Assembly: GCA_965222105.1 (NCBI GenBank)
Contig: CBDCTQ010000055.1
Coordinates: 124,001 to 188,000 of the forward strand
Origin: CALGLS01 sp965222105
GTDB lineage: Bacteria; Bacteroidota; Bacteroidia; Chitinophagales; Saprospiraceae
Length of the DNA stretch: 64,000 nucleotides
Direction: 5' to 3'
Below are positions 44,319 to 53,110 of the stretch, piece after piece; the stretch's first letter is position 1, and each line of letters starts with the position of its first letter. A program made the position numbers and the translations under genes. The notes beneath the pieces are model-generated. The model was not told the DNA's origin. It saw only the letters and a list, made by a program, of their open reading frames with translations, and did no database searches.

Positions 44319-46772
44319 ATGAAAAACATCCTCTTTTTTATAACCACGTTAAACCTCTTACTTTTTGTGCTAGTACCGAATACGACGACCTCCCAGGAAA
44401 ACATCGGCTACCAAATGCCCCCCAAAGTGATTGCAGACCTGATCGACGCACCGCCCACTCCCGGCCTGAGCATCAGCCCAGCCAACGATCAGCTTTTGTT
44501 ACTCGAACGGCCCAATCTGCCGGGGATCGAAGAAGTGGCCCAGGAAGAAATGAAACTGGCCGGCATCCGCATCAACCCTCGCACCAACGGTTCCAGCAGG
44601 TCCGGGTACTACACCGGCATCCGACTCAAACCACTGGGGAAAGGCGCCGAGCGGGCCGTCTCCGGTTTGCCGGAAAAAGCCAAAATTCAAAACATCAGTT
44701 GGGCCAGCGACGGTTCCAGCATTGTGTTTACCAATACCGTAGCCAATGGCCTCGAACTTTGGGTGGTCCATATCGCTAAAGCGGAGGCGAAAAAGTTGAC
44801 CGGCCCCGTTGTCAACGACGCTATGCCCGGCAATCCCTTCACCTGGTTTTCAGACAACGAGACCATCGTATTTAAAAAGGTGCCTGACGGTCGCGGAGCC
44901 CCTCCGGTGGAAGACGCCAAGCCCGGTGGCCCCATCATCCAGGTCAATGAAGGCAAAAAAGCCCCTGTCCGTACCTACCAAGACCTGCTGAAAAATGCCC
45001 ACGATATTGCCCTGTTCAAATACTACACGACTTCACAGCCGGTCCTGATGAATGTAAACACCGGCCAGCAACGACCTTTCGGGAAAGCGGGCATCGTTTC
45101 AGGATTGAGCACTTCTCCTGACGGCAACTATCTGATGCTTCAAACCGTTCACGAACCGTTTTCCTTCATAGTGCCTTACCGGCGTTTTCCCCTTCTGGTG
45201 GAAATCTACGACCATCAGGGCAAACGGGTAAAAGAGATCGCCGACAAACCCCTGGCGGAGAATATACCCAAAGGCTTTGGAGCCGTGGCGGAAGGGCCGC
45301 GCTCCTTCTCCTGGCGCAACGATGCCCCCGCCACCCTCAGCTGGGTGGAAGCGCAAGACGGTGGCGATCCCAACAAAGAAGCCACCACCCGCGACCAACT
45401 CTTTATGCTGGAAGCTCCCTTTTCGGGAAAACCCAAAAAAGGTACTTCCTTTGCCCTTCGATACGGAGGAGTTATATGGGGCAGCGACGATCTGGCCATC
45501 GCTTACGAATGGTGGTGGAAAGACCGGAAGGTGATTACCAGTAAATGGAAACCCGGACAGGCAGACCCCGGCAAAACCATCGTGTTTGAACACTCCTGGG
45601 AAGACCGCTACAACGATCCCGGCGACTTTGAAACCCAGCGCAATCAATACGGACGTTCTGTGCTGATGATGGCCAACGGAGGCAAAACCCTCTACCTCAC
45701 CGGCCAGGGAGCTTCGCCGGAAGGCAACCGCCCCTTTGTAGATGCATTCGAGATTCACACCAAAGAGAAAAACCGCCTCTGGCGTTCGGAAGCACCTTAC
45801 TACGAATATCCCATCAGCATCATCGACAAGGAAAAAGCCCTGGTGATGACCCGGCGCGAATCCAAAAAAGAACGCCCAAACTACTTTGTGAGAAACCTGA
45901 AAAACGGCAACCTCGACCAGGTGACCTTTTTTGAAAACCCATACAAAGCCCTCGAAAATGTGCCCAAAGAATTGATCCAGTACAAACGGGCCGACGGAGT
46001 GGAACTCACCGGCACCTTATACCTCCCGGCGGGCTACGACAAAGATAAAGATGGCCCCCTGCCGGTGTTCATGTGGGCCTACCCCCGTGAGTTCAAAAGC
46101 GCCGATGCCGCCGGGCAGGTGACCGATTCGCCTTACGAATTCATTCGCCTGGGGTGGGGCTCGCCCCTGTTTTGGGTAACCCAGGGCTACGCCGTCTTCG
46201 ACGATTTCGGCATGCCCATCATCGGAGAGGGAGAGGAAGAACCCAACGAGACGTTCGTAGAACAATTGCGTTCAGGAGCAGAAGCCGCCATCGACCACCT
46301 GGTGAAAATGGGCGTGGCCGACCGCAACCGGATCGCCGTTGGAGGTCACTCCTATGGGGCTTTTATGACGGCCAACCTGCTGGCACATACCGACCTCTTT
46401 GCGGCCGGTGTGGCCCGGAGCGGCGCTTACAACAGAACACTTACGCCCTTCGGTTTTCAGTCGGAGGAACGCACCTTTTGGGAAGCACCTGAAACCTATT
46501 TCAGTATGTCGCCCTTCATGCACGCCGATAAGATCAAGACGCCGCTTCTGCTGGTCCACGGCGAAGCCGACAACAACTCCGGCACCTTTCCCATGCAAAG
46601 CGAACGGTTTTATGGCGCTCTGAAAGGGCACGGAGCCAATGTCCGGCTGGTGATGTTGCCCCACGAAAGCCACGGCTACCGCGCCCGCGAATCGATCATG
46701 CACATGCTGTGGGAAATGACGGAGTGGATGGACAAACACGTTAAAAACAAAACTGTATCGGCTAAACCTTAA
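44319..46772 (+). CDS. Exported S9-family prolyl-oligopeptidase-like serine peptidase
   Basis: The chosen start gives 817 residues. A signal peptide (MKNILFFITTLNLLLFVLV) leads to a seven-bladed beta-propeller region (about 60-560) and then a C-terminal alpha/beta-hydrolase domain. The catalytic triad can be placed at S678 (GGHSYGAF), D751 (GEADNN) and H785 (HESHGY). The layout resembles the glutamyl-endopeptidase (S9D-like) branch. It probably degrades peptides in the periplasm or outside. The frame runs upstream to 44208, overlapping lpxD, but those residues are not a leader peptide. ATG 44319 is therefore preferred. Confidence 0.9.
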   Translation: MKNILFFITTLNLLLFVLVPNTTTSQENIGYQMPPKVIADLIDAPPTPGLSISPANDQLLLLERPNLPGIEEVAQEEMKLAGIRINPRTNGSSRSGYYTGIRLKPLGKGAERAVSGLPEKAKIQNISWASDGSSIVFTNTVANGLELWVVHIAKAEAKKLTGPVVNDAMPGNPFTWFSDNETIVFKKVPDGRGAPPVEDAKPGGPIIQVNEGKKAPVRTYQDLLKNAHDIALFKYYTTSQPVLMNVNTGQQRPFGKAGIVSGLSTSPDGNYLMLQTVHEPFSFIVPYRRFPLLVEIYDHQGKRVKEIADKPLAENIPKGFGAVAEGPRSFSWRNDAPATLSWVEAQDGGDPNKEATTRDQLFMLEAPFSGKPKKGTSFALRYGGVIWGSDDLAIAYEWWWKDRKVITSKWKPGQADPGKTIVFEHSWEDRYNDPGDFETQRNQYGRSVLMMANGGKTLYLTGQGASPEGNRPFVDAFEIHTKEKNRLWRSEAPYYEYPISIIDKEKALVMTRRESKKERPNYFVRNLKNGNLDQVTFFENPYKALENVPKELIQYKRADGVELTGTLYLPAGYDKDKDGPLPVFMWAYPREFKSADAAGQVTDSPYEFIRLGWGSPLFWVTQGYAVFDDFGMPIIGEGEEEPNETFVEQLRSGAEAAIDHLVKMGVADRNRIAVGGHSYGAFMTANLLAHTDLFAAGVARSGAYNRTLTPFGFQSEERTFWEAPETYFSMSPFMHADKIKTPLLLVHGEADNNSGTFPMQSERFYGALKGHGANVRLVMLPHESHGYRARESIMHMLWEMTEWMDKHVKNKTVSAKP

Positions 46773-46788
46773 AAGAGGCAACTAAAAA

Positions 46789-46837
46789 GACACAAAAGAC
46801 GACGGCGGTACAAGCAATTGCACCGCCGTTTTGTGTC
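46789..46837. terminator. Bidirectional terminator between the S9 peptidase and curli genes
   Basis: ACGGCGGT (46802-46809) pairs with ACCGCCGT (46822-46829). Outside it GACACAAAA (46789-46797) pairs with TTTTGTGTC (46829-46837). The minus strand continues with TTTTTAG, so the curli transcript is terminated here, and the plus side serves the peptidase gene. Confidence 0.8.
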
Positions 46838-46907
46838 AGCCTTTGCGGGAAATCAGTGAATGGGTATCAACAAAAACTATGTATGTAGGCGTATTGTTGG
46901 AGAGGCA

Positions 46908-48392
46908 TTATTTCCACTCCGGGGTGATGGCGTTTTCAAACAACAGGGTGCGGTCGGTGCCGTTGAGGGTTGTTCGCCAGATGTTGTTGGGGGAGATGCC
47001 GTCGTTGTTGGTGTTTACAAAAATGACGAAAGCCCCATCCGGCGAAAACCGGGCATCGAGGTCGTTGGTGCCGGGGCTTTTGCTGCCCGACAAGTCGACG
47101 ACCTGTTGGTTGTTCAGGTTTTTTATGTAAATGCGGGCATCCAGTTGGCGCCCTTCCTGATTTTCAAAACCGGCAGCGTCATGGGTGTACAGTATAGAGG
47201 AGCCAGGGATGGAAAACATTGGCCCCCCGGTTTTTCCCGGAAGGTTGGAAAAAACCTGATTGAGGTAACTGCCGTTTTCATTGAAGGTAAAGATAAACGA
47301 GTCGTAGGGGTTGGCCCCGACCGTTCTGGCCACAATGATGTTGCCTTGCCCTGTCCAGTCGCATTCTGCAAAACGATAGCCGGCAGGTGCTTCCGCAAAT
47401 TCGCTCAACCCACTACCATCGGCGTTGATGGTGTAGAGATGAGCGTTGTTCATATATAACAATTTACTTCCATCGGGCGACCAGCAGAAGTCGAGGTCGA
47501 GGTTGTCGGTGCCGGCGATGGGGAGGGAGGTGAGTTGATAAGCATCGGTGCCGTCGCGGTTCATGATGAAGATATGGGGCTCAATATTGGCATCGGAAAT
47601 GTAGGCGATCCTGGTGCGGGAAGGGTTCATGCGGGGCCGCCAATGGTGGCTGTTGCCGAACGTCAGTTGGATGGCATTTCCATCTTCGTCGGACGAAAAA
47701 AGCTGGTAGAGCCCCTCCGTTTCTCTGGCGAACAGAAAGCGGTGATCCGGAAAAGGGGTGGTTGTAAACTGCCATACATCGCTGTACACCGGTTCATTGG
47801 TGCCGTCGTATACCACTACCTGCCAGAAATAAGTCCGGTTGTAATTTAGGGAAACCGCCACAGAAGGCTCACTGATCTGATCGGCCACCAAAAGGGTTTC
47901 GGCAGGAGTCGTCGTGAAAAGCGTGACGTCGTAAAGTAGAGGATCTTCGTCGGGGTCGGTGGCCGTCCAGCTAAGGGTCAGTTCTACCGGGTGGTCGTCA
48001 CTTCCAGGTGTTGGAATCGGATCAGATGCCGGTGTCGGCAAAGCACTATTGAGCGTATCTGGCTGCATGTGAAAGACTACGTTGCTCGACTGGTGGCCAT
48101 AGACCGCTATCGACTGAACGGAGGTGATAAACCCATCTTTTTCGGCGCGAACACTGTAAGAACTAGCTGCGACATTTTCGAGTGCAAACCGCCCGGCAGC
48201 ATCGGTCAACACCGTACTGGTAGGAGGATTGGTCGAAATGGTAACGTCCGCCAAGGGTGTGCCGTCGCTGTCGAGAAATACTTCTCCGAACAAAGAGCCA
48301 AATACTTGCGGCTCGAAGGGATCTTCCTGACAGGAAAACACCGTCAGAAGCAGTATCCATAGTCCACCAACTAGCCATCGGATTTTCATCAT
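46908..48392 (-). CDS. Curli-linked lipoprotein with carboxypeptidase-regulatory, FN3-like and PD40 propeller domains
   Basis: The protein has 494 residues. The N-terminal signal ends LTVFSC, with lipid-modified C21. A carboxypeptidase-regulatory-like domain (about 30-110; GEVFLDSDGTPLADVTIST) is followed by a fibronectin-type domain (about 135-215; YFWQVVVYDGTNEPVYSDVW) and TolB-like PD40 blades (220-494; repeated SPDGSKLLYMNN, SPDGAFVIFVNT). Its ATG overlaps the csgG stop (TGATG), so translation is probably coupled. It is the last gene of the curli run. It is not a standard curli component, and its role (anchoring, fibre binding or sensing) is unknown. Confidence 0.85.
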   Translation of the reverse strand: MMKIRWLVGGLWILLLTVFSCQEDPFEPQVFGSLFGEVFLDSDGTPLADVTISTNPPTSTVLTDAAGRFALENVAASSYSVRAEKDGFITSVQSIAVYGHQSSNVVFHMQPDTLNSALPTPASDPIPTPGSDDHPVELTLSWTATDPDEDPLLYDVTLFTTTPAETLLVADQISEPSVAVSLNYNRTYFWQVVVYDGTNEPVYSDVWQFTTTPFPDHRFLFARETEGLYQLFSSDEDGNAIQLTFGNSHHWRPRMNPSRTRIAYISDANIEPHIFIMNRDGTDAYQLTSLPIAGTDNLDLDFCWSPDGSKLLYMNNAHLYTINADGSGLSEFAEAPAGYRFAECDWTGQGNIIVARTVGANPYDSFIFTFNENGSYLNQVFSNLPGKTGGPMFSIPGSSILYTHDAAGFENQEGRQLDARIYIKNLNNQQVVDLSGSKSPGTNDLDARFSPDGAFVIFVNTNNDGISPNNIWRTTLNGTDRTLLFENAITPEWK

Positions 48393-49846
48393 CAATCGAA
48401 ATTGCTTTTGTAATCAAATTTCCGGTTGCCCGAAAGGGTCTTGCCGAAGTAATAATTGAATCCTACGTTTATCCGCCAGTACAGATCGTTGTATTTTCCT
48501 TGTTCGATCTGGTCGAGCATGTCGCTGAAAATATAACTGTAGTCGAAGGAGGCCAACAGACCCAGTCGCTTATTGAGAATGTATTCCACCCCAATGCCGC
48601 CGTGTACTTTTGGGTACCAATTGTTGGAATAATCGAACCGCGATGATTCATTGGCTGTAATAAAGCCGGCACCTGCATGGAGGAAGGGGCTCAACAGGTC
48701 GTAAGGCAAAAACCGGTACCACCCCTGCAATTCGACATAGGTCACCTTCGACTGATAAAAGGGGTCGGTATACAAACGGCTGAGGCCATAGCTCAACCCG
48801 AACGTCATATTGGGAGACCTGGAAAAGCGGAGTCCCAACTCTACCCCCGTCCGGAATGCCGGATTGGGATAATCGCCTTTGTAGAGCAGGCTGCTGGTGC
48901 CGCCATAGAAAGCGAATGCTTTTCGGCGGTTGTTGATGCTTTTGCCAAAAATATCGGTCTGTGGTACGTTCTCTTTTTCTTTTTTATAGTCGAGGATGGT
49001 TTTGTCGACCATCATGCGGGGCTCTTTGAGTTCCCAAAACCCGTCGATGATGCCTTCGATCACCAGGCTTTGGACGGCTTTTTCGATGGCTTCGGTGACG
49101 GCGAGCTCTGAGGGTTCGTTGTAGGTGAATCCGGTTTCGGCTTCAAGGAGCCGGCCGAATTTTACAAACCGGAACAGCCCCACGTCGACGGCTTGGGACA
49201 AAATGGTTTTAGAGCTGTACACCGTTTTGAGTACCTTGCCGTTGCTGGTGGACACGGCCCGCAGATAGATGGTTACGCGGTCTTGCCGGTACTGTCCCGA
49301 AGCTCCGGCGCCAAAATACCGCAGCCCGGCGCCGCCGGTGATCACGTTGGCATCGTAGGAGATGATCCCGCCTTCGATCAATACCCCGGCATACAGCAGG
49401 GCGGGCAGCAGTTGGGTTTCTCCACCGGCGGCCTTATATTGCTCGCGGCTGGAGCGGATGATCTTCCGTTCGTTGAGGAGATTGCCCACGTTTTCCCTTT
49501 CGATGGGGATGAACCAGTCGGAATCGTCCAGGGCTTTGATCAGGATAGTGGTGGCGCCCTGCGTGACGGCAGTCGACCAACTGGTTCCGTTTTCGGTGGG
49601 CTTGTATTGGCCCGTCTGGTCGCGGAATTTGTATACAGCAACGATGATCTTTTCTTTGGCGGGAGGTAGGCTTTTAAGGATCGCCGTTTCGCGGGTTTCC
49701 TCTCCCAGACGAGCTGGCGACGACTCGAATGATTGCCGGAACAGGGTGCCACAACCGGAAAGGAGAACTACCAGACAGAGGGTGGCCCCTAGTCGTAGTG
49801 CGTTTTTCAGCAACTTGATATTTTTTAGGTCGTTGTTTCGATAGTG
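48392..49846 (-). CDS. csgG: CsgG-type curli secretion pore with extra C-terminal outer-membrane barrel
   Basis: The chosen start gives 484 residues. The lipobox LLSGC puts the lipid on C33. Residues about 55-265 match CsgG/HfaB: KIIVAVYKFRDQTGQYKP, TILIKALDDSDWFIPIERENV, IIRSSREQY, GGIISYDANVITGGAG and the transmembrane hairpin region. The last 200 residues, from about 285, are not found in E. coli CsgG. They form alternating amphipathic strands (FAFYGGTSSLLYKG, GVELGLRFSRSPNMTFGLSYG, GIGVEYILNKRLGLLASFDY) ending in NVGFNYYFGKTLS, like a small outer-membrane barrel. CsgG makes the nonameric pore for curlin export. A 232-base gap separates it from csgF. An upstream start at 49891 is possible. 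Confidence 0.88.
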   Translation of the reverse strand, partial: HYRNNDLKNIKLLKNALRLGATLCLVVLLSGCGTLFRQSFESSPARLGEETRETAILKSLPPAKEKIIVAVYKFRDQTGQYKPTENGTSWSTAVTQGATTILIKALDDSDWFIPIERENVGNLLNERKIIRSSREQYKAAGGETQLLPALLYAGVLIEGGIISYDANVITGGAGLRYFGAGASGQYRQDRVTIYLRAVSTSNGKVLKTVYSSKTILSQAVDVGLFRFVKFGRLLEAETGFTYNEPSELAVTEAIEKAVQSLVIEGIIDGFWELKEPRMMVDKTILDYKKEKENVPQTDIFGKSINNRRKAFAFYGGTSSLLYKGDYPNPAFRTGVELGLRFSRSPNMTFGLSYGLSRLYTDPFYQSKVTYVELQGWYRFLPYDLLSPFLHAGAGFITANESSRFDYSNNWYPKVHGGIGVEYILNKRLGLLASFDYSYIFSDMLDQIEQGKYNDLYWRINVGFNYYFGKTLSGNRKFDYKSNFD

Positions 49847-50078
49847 CATGGCCAATTTGTTTCTATGCCTGGCGCAAAACGGGAATCGCATGCCAAGTAC
49901 ATGCTGTTGTTATCAATGCCCAAAGTTGAACAGATGATTAATAAATAAAAAAGGAGAGGAATTGTGTGTTAAGGACTGTCAAATAGAGGGGTTAGTAAAA
50001 CTAGTGAAAATCAGGGACTTTTTGAATTGTTTGGGCCAGAAAATGTCGTAAAAATGGTGACAAACGTCTTTCAGTGCC

Positions 50079-50525
50079 CTAAAAATAAGGTATTACGATC
50101 TGTGTTTGGTCGCCCGACACTACATCGATGATGGAAATGGACAATCCCTCCAGAGTGGAACCAATGTCGATTTGAAAATCTCCGATGGTATACAAGCCCT
50201 CTTCGAGGCCGTCTTCACCGAATTGATTAATCACGAGCTCTCTCGACAATTGGTTGAGGAGCTGGCGGTTGAGGCTTTCTGTAAAAAAGTCGATGGAATT
50301 GGTCGAACTGGAGCCAACGGATCCGTCTTCCGGTTCGGTAAGGTCCTGTACCTGTGCCGACGACAACAACCAGTTGTAGTTGAAGGTATCGCCCCCGAAG
50401 GCCGGATTTTTGGGTTTGTACACCAGGTCTTGGGCCATAAGATTTCCCGAAAGGAGGCCGAAAATAACCCATACCATTGCGATAGGCAAGGTGTGAAAAC
50501 CTGGTTTGGAAAAATATTTTTTCAT
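50079..50525 (-). CDS. csgF: CsgF-type curli assembly protein
   Basis: The protein has 148 residues. A signal peptide (about 1-32, ending NLMAQ) precedes the CsgF hallmark N-terminus: DLVYKPKNPAFGGDTFNYNWLLSSAQVQ. This is the segment that inserts into the CsgG pore in E. coli. The remainder matches the CsgF neck and C-terminal head, with the ending DQTQIVIPYF. CsgF is surface-exposed and couples the pore to the nucleator CsgB. It starts 19 bases after the CsgE-domain gene stop, consistent with one transcript. Confidence 0.9.
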   Translation of the reverse strand: MKKYFSKPGFHTLPIAMVWVIFGLLSGNLMAQDLVYKPKNPAFGGDTFNYNWLLSSAQVQDLTEPEDGSVGSSSTNSIDFFTESLNRQLLNQLSRELVINQFGEDGLEEGLYTIGDFQIDIGSTLEGLSISIIDVVSGDQTQIVIPYF

Positions 50526-50544
50526 AGTTGTCTTTATTTGTATT

Positions 50545-51300
50545 TCAATAAATCCCCGATCCTTTCTGGTCTTCGTTGCCCATTTGTTGTTTGAGGTTTT
50601 CGGTGTTGTCGAGGTGGTGCCGCAGGAGGCGAATGGCTTGCTCTACCTGTGCGCCAATCAATTCGTAGCGGGGTTGCAGAAATCGTTGCAGCAACACCTG
50701 GTCGTTGACTTCAACGGCTATGCGGGCACTCCGTCCGCGCGACGGAAGCTCTCTGATGGTGATGGAATAATCCTTGGCGTTGGGAGGTGGTGACCATTTG
50801 TTGTAAAACAACTCATAGAAATCGCGGGCCGGTTTTGAGCGGGTCTCGTCGATGATAAGACCGTCAATTTCAATGGCATCTGAGGTGGAGTTGACTTTCG
50901 GAGCAGTCGTGGTATTTATACTGGGAGGCATGCCTTGTTGCAAGGTGTCGGTGCGGATTATTTTTTGTTGATCCAGGATGGATAATACGATCCGGTAATG
51001 ATCCTGTATGCTGGCATTGACTATGGTTTTGGCCAATGCGACATAAGTATTTGGCTCAGCCTTAAATTGTCCGCTCTGGTTGTTGCGCGACTGCCCGGCA
51101 GGTCCTGATTTTATAATTTCCATGACGTAATGAAGGGAGACTGCTTTGGGGCCTGCATTTCGGAGCATCCCGGTAATAAATAAAGAATCCCCCGTGGTTT
51201 GTTTTTCAATCCAGGAGGTGATTTGCGTTTTTGCCGGTTGACATCCGACGAGTAGCAGCAGCATTAAAAGCTTAATAGTGTTACAAAATCTTTTTTTCAT
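50545..51300 (-). CDS. csgE: Lipoprotein fusing a CsgH-like domain to CsgE
   Basis: The protein has 251 residues. The signal ends LLVGC with lipid-modified C20. Residues about 22-125 resemble CsgH, the small periplasmic curli inhibitor: GMLRNAGPKAVSLHYVMEI and SRNNQSGQFKAEPNTYVAL match its SxRNNQSGxF pattern. Residues about 140-235 are CsgE: IDGLIIDETRSKPARDFYELF, ITIRELPSRGRSARIAVEVND and LLRHHL. CsgE is normally a soluble periplasmic cap that delivers curlins to CsgG. Here it is lipidated and carries the inhibitor domain in the same chain. A palindrome at 51301-51314 touches the start codon. csgF follows after 19 bases. Confidence 0.85.
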   Translation of the reverse strand: MKKRFCNTIKLLMLLLLVGCQPAKTQITSWIEKQTTGDSLFITGMLRNAGPKAVSLHYVMEIIKSGPAGQSRNNQSGQFKAEPNTYVALAKTIVNASIQDHYRIVLSILDQQKIIRTDTLQQGMPPSINTTTAPKVNSTSDAIEIDGLIIDETRSKPARDFYELFYNKWSPPPNAKDYSITIRELPSRGRSARIAVEVNDQVLLQRFLQPRYELIGAQVEQAIRLLRHHLDNTENLKQQMGNEDQKGSGIY

Positions 51301-51314
51301 CCAAATAAATTTGG
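51301..51314 (-). promoter_or_regulatory. Palindrome CCAAAT-AA-ATTTGG abutting the csgE start
   Basis: This perfect palindrome ends exactly where the csgE start codon begins. It could fold over the ribosome-binding region of the mRNA or serve as an operator. It reaches to 36 bases from the csgB stop. Confidence 0.4.
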
Positions 51315-51349
51315 AAAATGGATGTTACATGCCAGATTCGATAAACAAG

Positions 51350-51904
51350 TCAAAAAGAGGATTGCCTGATCTCTATTCTGAGGCCGTCGCCCCGCTGGAT
51401 GACCTGAAAGTCTTTGGTGTTGATGCCTTCCAGGATGTGGACGATCTCGTTGTCGTTGCCCTCCTGAATAAATTCGACGTTGATCTGGTTGCTGTTAACC
51501 AGTTCCTGGATGATGGTGTTGTTGCTTCCGATTTGGAGGATGGCGATGTTGTTTTCGTTGCCTTCCAGCAACAGGGAGTAGAAATTGTTTTGGCCATCCT
51601 GAATGAGTACGGTTTGGTTGGCCGATCCGGTTTGCTGCATAACGGCCACGTTGAAGTCGCCCGTTTGCAGGGCCCGTGTCAGGTTGATGGCAGCGTCGCT
51701 GGTTTGGGTTTGAATGAGTTGGAGCTCATTCTCGTCGCCGATCTGTTCGATATAGGCCTCATTGCCGTCGCCGCTGAGGTCGTTGATCAACAGCTCAGTG
51801 GGTTGCAGCAATTGATCTTCGGTCGAAAGTAATTGACCGTACAAACCACTTGCAGCCCACAGAAGCGACAGCAAAACAATAAATAGGGGTCTATTGATCA
51901 GCAT
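51350..51904 (-). CDS. csgB: CsgB-like minor curlin/nucleator
   Basis: The protein has 184 residues with a signal peptide (about 1-24). The mature part is a series of curlin-type half repeats such as AYIEQIGDENELQLIQ, VAVMQQTGSANQTVLIQDGQNN, IAILQIGSNNTIIQELVNSNQ and VEFIQEGNDNEIVHILEG. These have the Q-x-G-x-x-N pattern. The repeats are less regular and more hydrophobic than in csgA, and the C-terminus ends with charged VIQRGDGLRIEIRQSSF. Both traits fit a CsgB-type nucleator. It should be exported through CsgG and stay at the surface. A strong stem-loop separates it from csgA upstream. Confidence 0.85.
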   Translation of the reverse strand: MLINRPLFIVLLSLLWAASGLYGQLLSTEDQLLQPTELLINDLSGDGNEAYIEQIGDENELQLIQTQTSDAAINLTRALQTGDFNVAVMQQTGSANQTVLIQDGQNNFYSLLLEGNENNIAILQIGSNNTIIQELVNSNQINVEFIQEGNDNEIVHILEGINTKDFQVIQRGDGLRIEIRQSSF

Positions 51905-51918
51905 AAAAGAACAGATTT

Positions 51919-51964
51919 AGTTGGCGTTTTCCAATCAAAATAGGAGGACTGGAAAACGCCAACT
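51919..51964 (-). promoter_or_regulatory. Perfect 15-bp stem-loop between csgA and csgB
   Basis: AGTTGGCGTTTTCCA (51919-51933) pairs perfectly with TGGAAAACGCCAACT (51950-51964) around a 16-nt loop. It lies just after the csgA stop (51987) and just before the csgB start (51904). No U-run follows, so partial termination or 3'-end protection of csgA mRNA is more likely than full termination. Either would give more CsgA than CsgB. Confidence 0.65.
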
Positions 51965-51986
51965 GTGATGATGCAAATGTCCAATA

Positions 51987-52832
51987 TTACTGGTCAGATT
52001 GAGACACAGTAGCCCGGTTGGTGTTACCCGTTTGAAGGATAATGCTGTTGTTGGTATTGCTGATCTGGGTGTTGGTGCCTTCGTTGCCGTTTCCGGTTTG
52101 GTAGATGGCGGAAGCATTTTCGTTGCCTGTTTGCGACAGGGTGGCGGTGTTGGCATTGCCAAACTGCTCGATCAATACTTCGTTTTCGCCACCGGCGTAG
52201 TTGTTGTTACCGGTTTGGCTGGCGGTAAGGCTGTTGCCGTCGCCTTCCTGACGGGCACCGATGTTGTTCGACAAACCGTCTTGTGTGATAACGGAGGTGT
52301 TGCCGTCGCCAATTTGGTCGAGGAACGCACCGCTGCCTTCGCTATTGGCTTGGTCCATGGTAGAGAGGTTGTTGTTACCCACGGTTTGAGAGAACAAGGT
52401 GTTGGTACCTGTACCGGCGGATGTCTGGAGGGTTTGGTTGTTGTCACCTTCCTGAATGGCGGTGGCTGTGTTACCGGAACCGTTGAGGTCTTGAAGTACG
52501 TTGTTGTTCATGCCGGTTTGAGCGGCGGTCGTGCTGTTGTCGCTGCCTACGAGCAGAGTGGTGTTGGTGTTGAGGTCTCCCACTTGCGCAACGTTGACGA
52601 TGTTGTTGTCGCCGGCAGAACCGACGTCGCTGGTGTTGCTGCCTCCTCCCTGGCTGACAACGATGTCGCTGGTATTGCCTTCCTGGATGACAACCGATTT
52701 ATTGTCGGCACCAACCTGAGTGACGTCTGCTACGTTGTCGTCACCAATTTGCTCCAGGTTACTGAGGTTGCCTTGAGCATAAATTAGTGTAGCGGAAATA
52801 AATAAGGCGAAAAATAGGACTGTTTTTTTCAT
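51987..52832 (-). CDS. csgA: CsgA-like major curlin subunit
   Basis: The protein has 281 residues: a signal peptide (MKKTVLFFALFISATLIYA) and about 260 residues of curlin repeats. Units such as LEQIGDDNVADVTQVGADNK, TAAQTGMNNN and LSQTGNENASAIYQTGNGN show the Q-x-G-x-x-N-x-A pattern at about 11-residue spacing, some twenty half repeats. It is low in aromatic and charged residues. It should form the main extracellular amyloid fibre and bind strongly to beta-sheet dyes. It is about twice as long as E. coli CsgA. It is the first structural gene of the locus, 300 bases downstream of the regulator gene. Confidence 0.9.
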   Translation of the reverse strand: MKKTVLFFALFISATLIYAQGNLSNLEQIGDDNVADVTQVGADNKSVVIQEGNTSDIVVSQGGGSNTSDVGSAGDNNIVNVAQVGDLNTNTTLLVGSDNSTTAAQTGMNNNVLQDLNGSGNTATAIQEGDNNQTLQTSAGTGTNTLFSQTVGNNNLSTMDQANSEGSGAFLDQIGDGNTSVITQDGLSNNIGARQEGDGNSLTASQTGNNNYAGGENEVLIEQFGNANTATLSQTGNENASAIYQTGNGNEGTNTQISNTNNSIILQTGNTNRATVSQSDQ

Positions 52833-53077
52833 GAATACGCTCTTTTAAAGGTGGTTAAAAAATTGTAAGTTTAGTGTTAAAAAAGTGAAATTTTTATTAA
52901 TACAAGGAACATTGCCAGCCGGTCTTTTGCCGAAAGGCAATTACCTGACCAACCCATGAGTTGCAGGTAGCGAATGGAGGTGATTTCCGAATATAGTAAC
53001 GGTTAGTTGATTGAAGTGGGGGGTTGTAAGTTGGGGTAGTGTTGGGATAGTACAATCGGTTAGCCTCGGAGCAGTAG

Positions 53078-53085
53078 CAAAGGTA
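53078..53085 (-). promoter_or_regulatory. Candidate csgA promoter -7 box
   Basis: The minus strand reads TACCTTTG, matching TAnnTTTG. It lies between the regulator stop (53131) and csgA, implying a leader of about 240 bases. No clear -33 element. The gap 52833-53130 has no gene. Confidence 0.5.
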
Positions 53086-53110
53086 TTGCAACAAGCGGAT
53101 TTGTTCTATA

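Noticed and set aside
51987..52832. Regular repetition that could suggest a CRISPR or satellite array
   Set aside because: The period is in protein (curlin half repeats), the DNA repeats are imperfect and there are no spacers.
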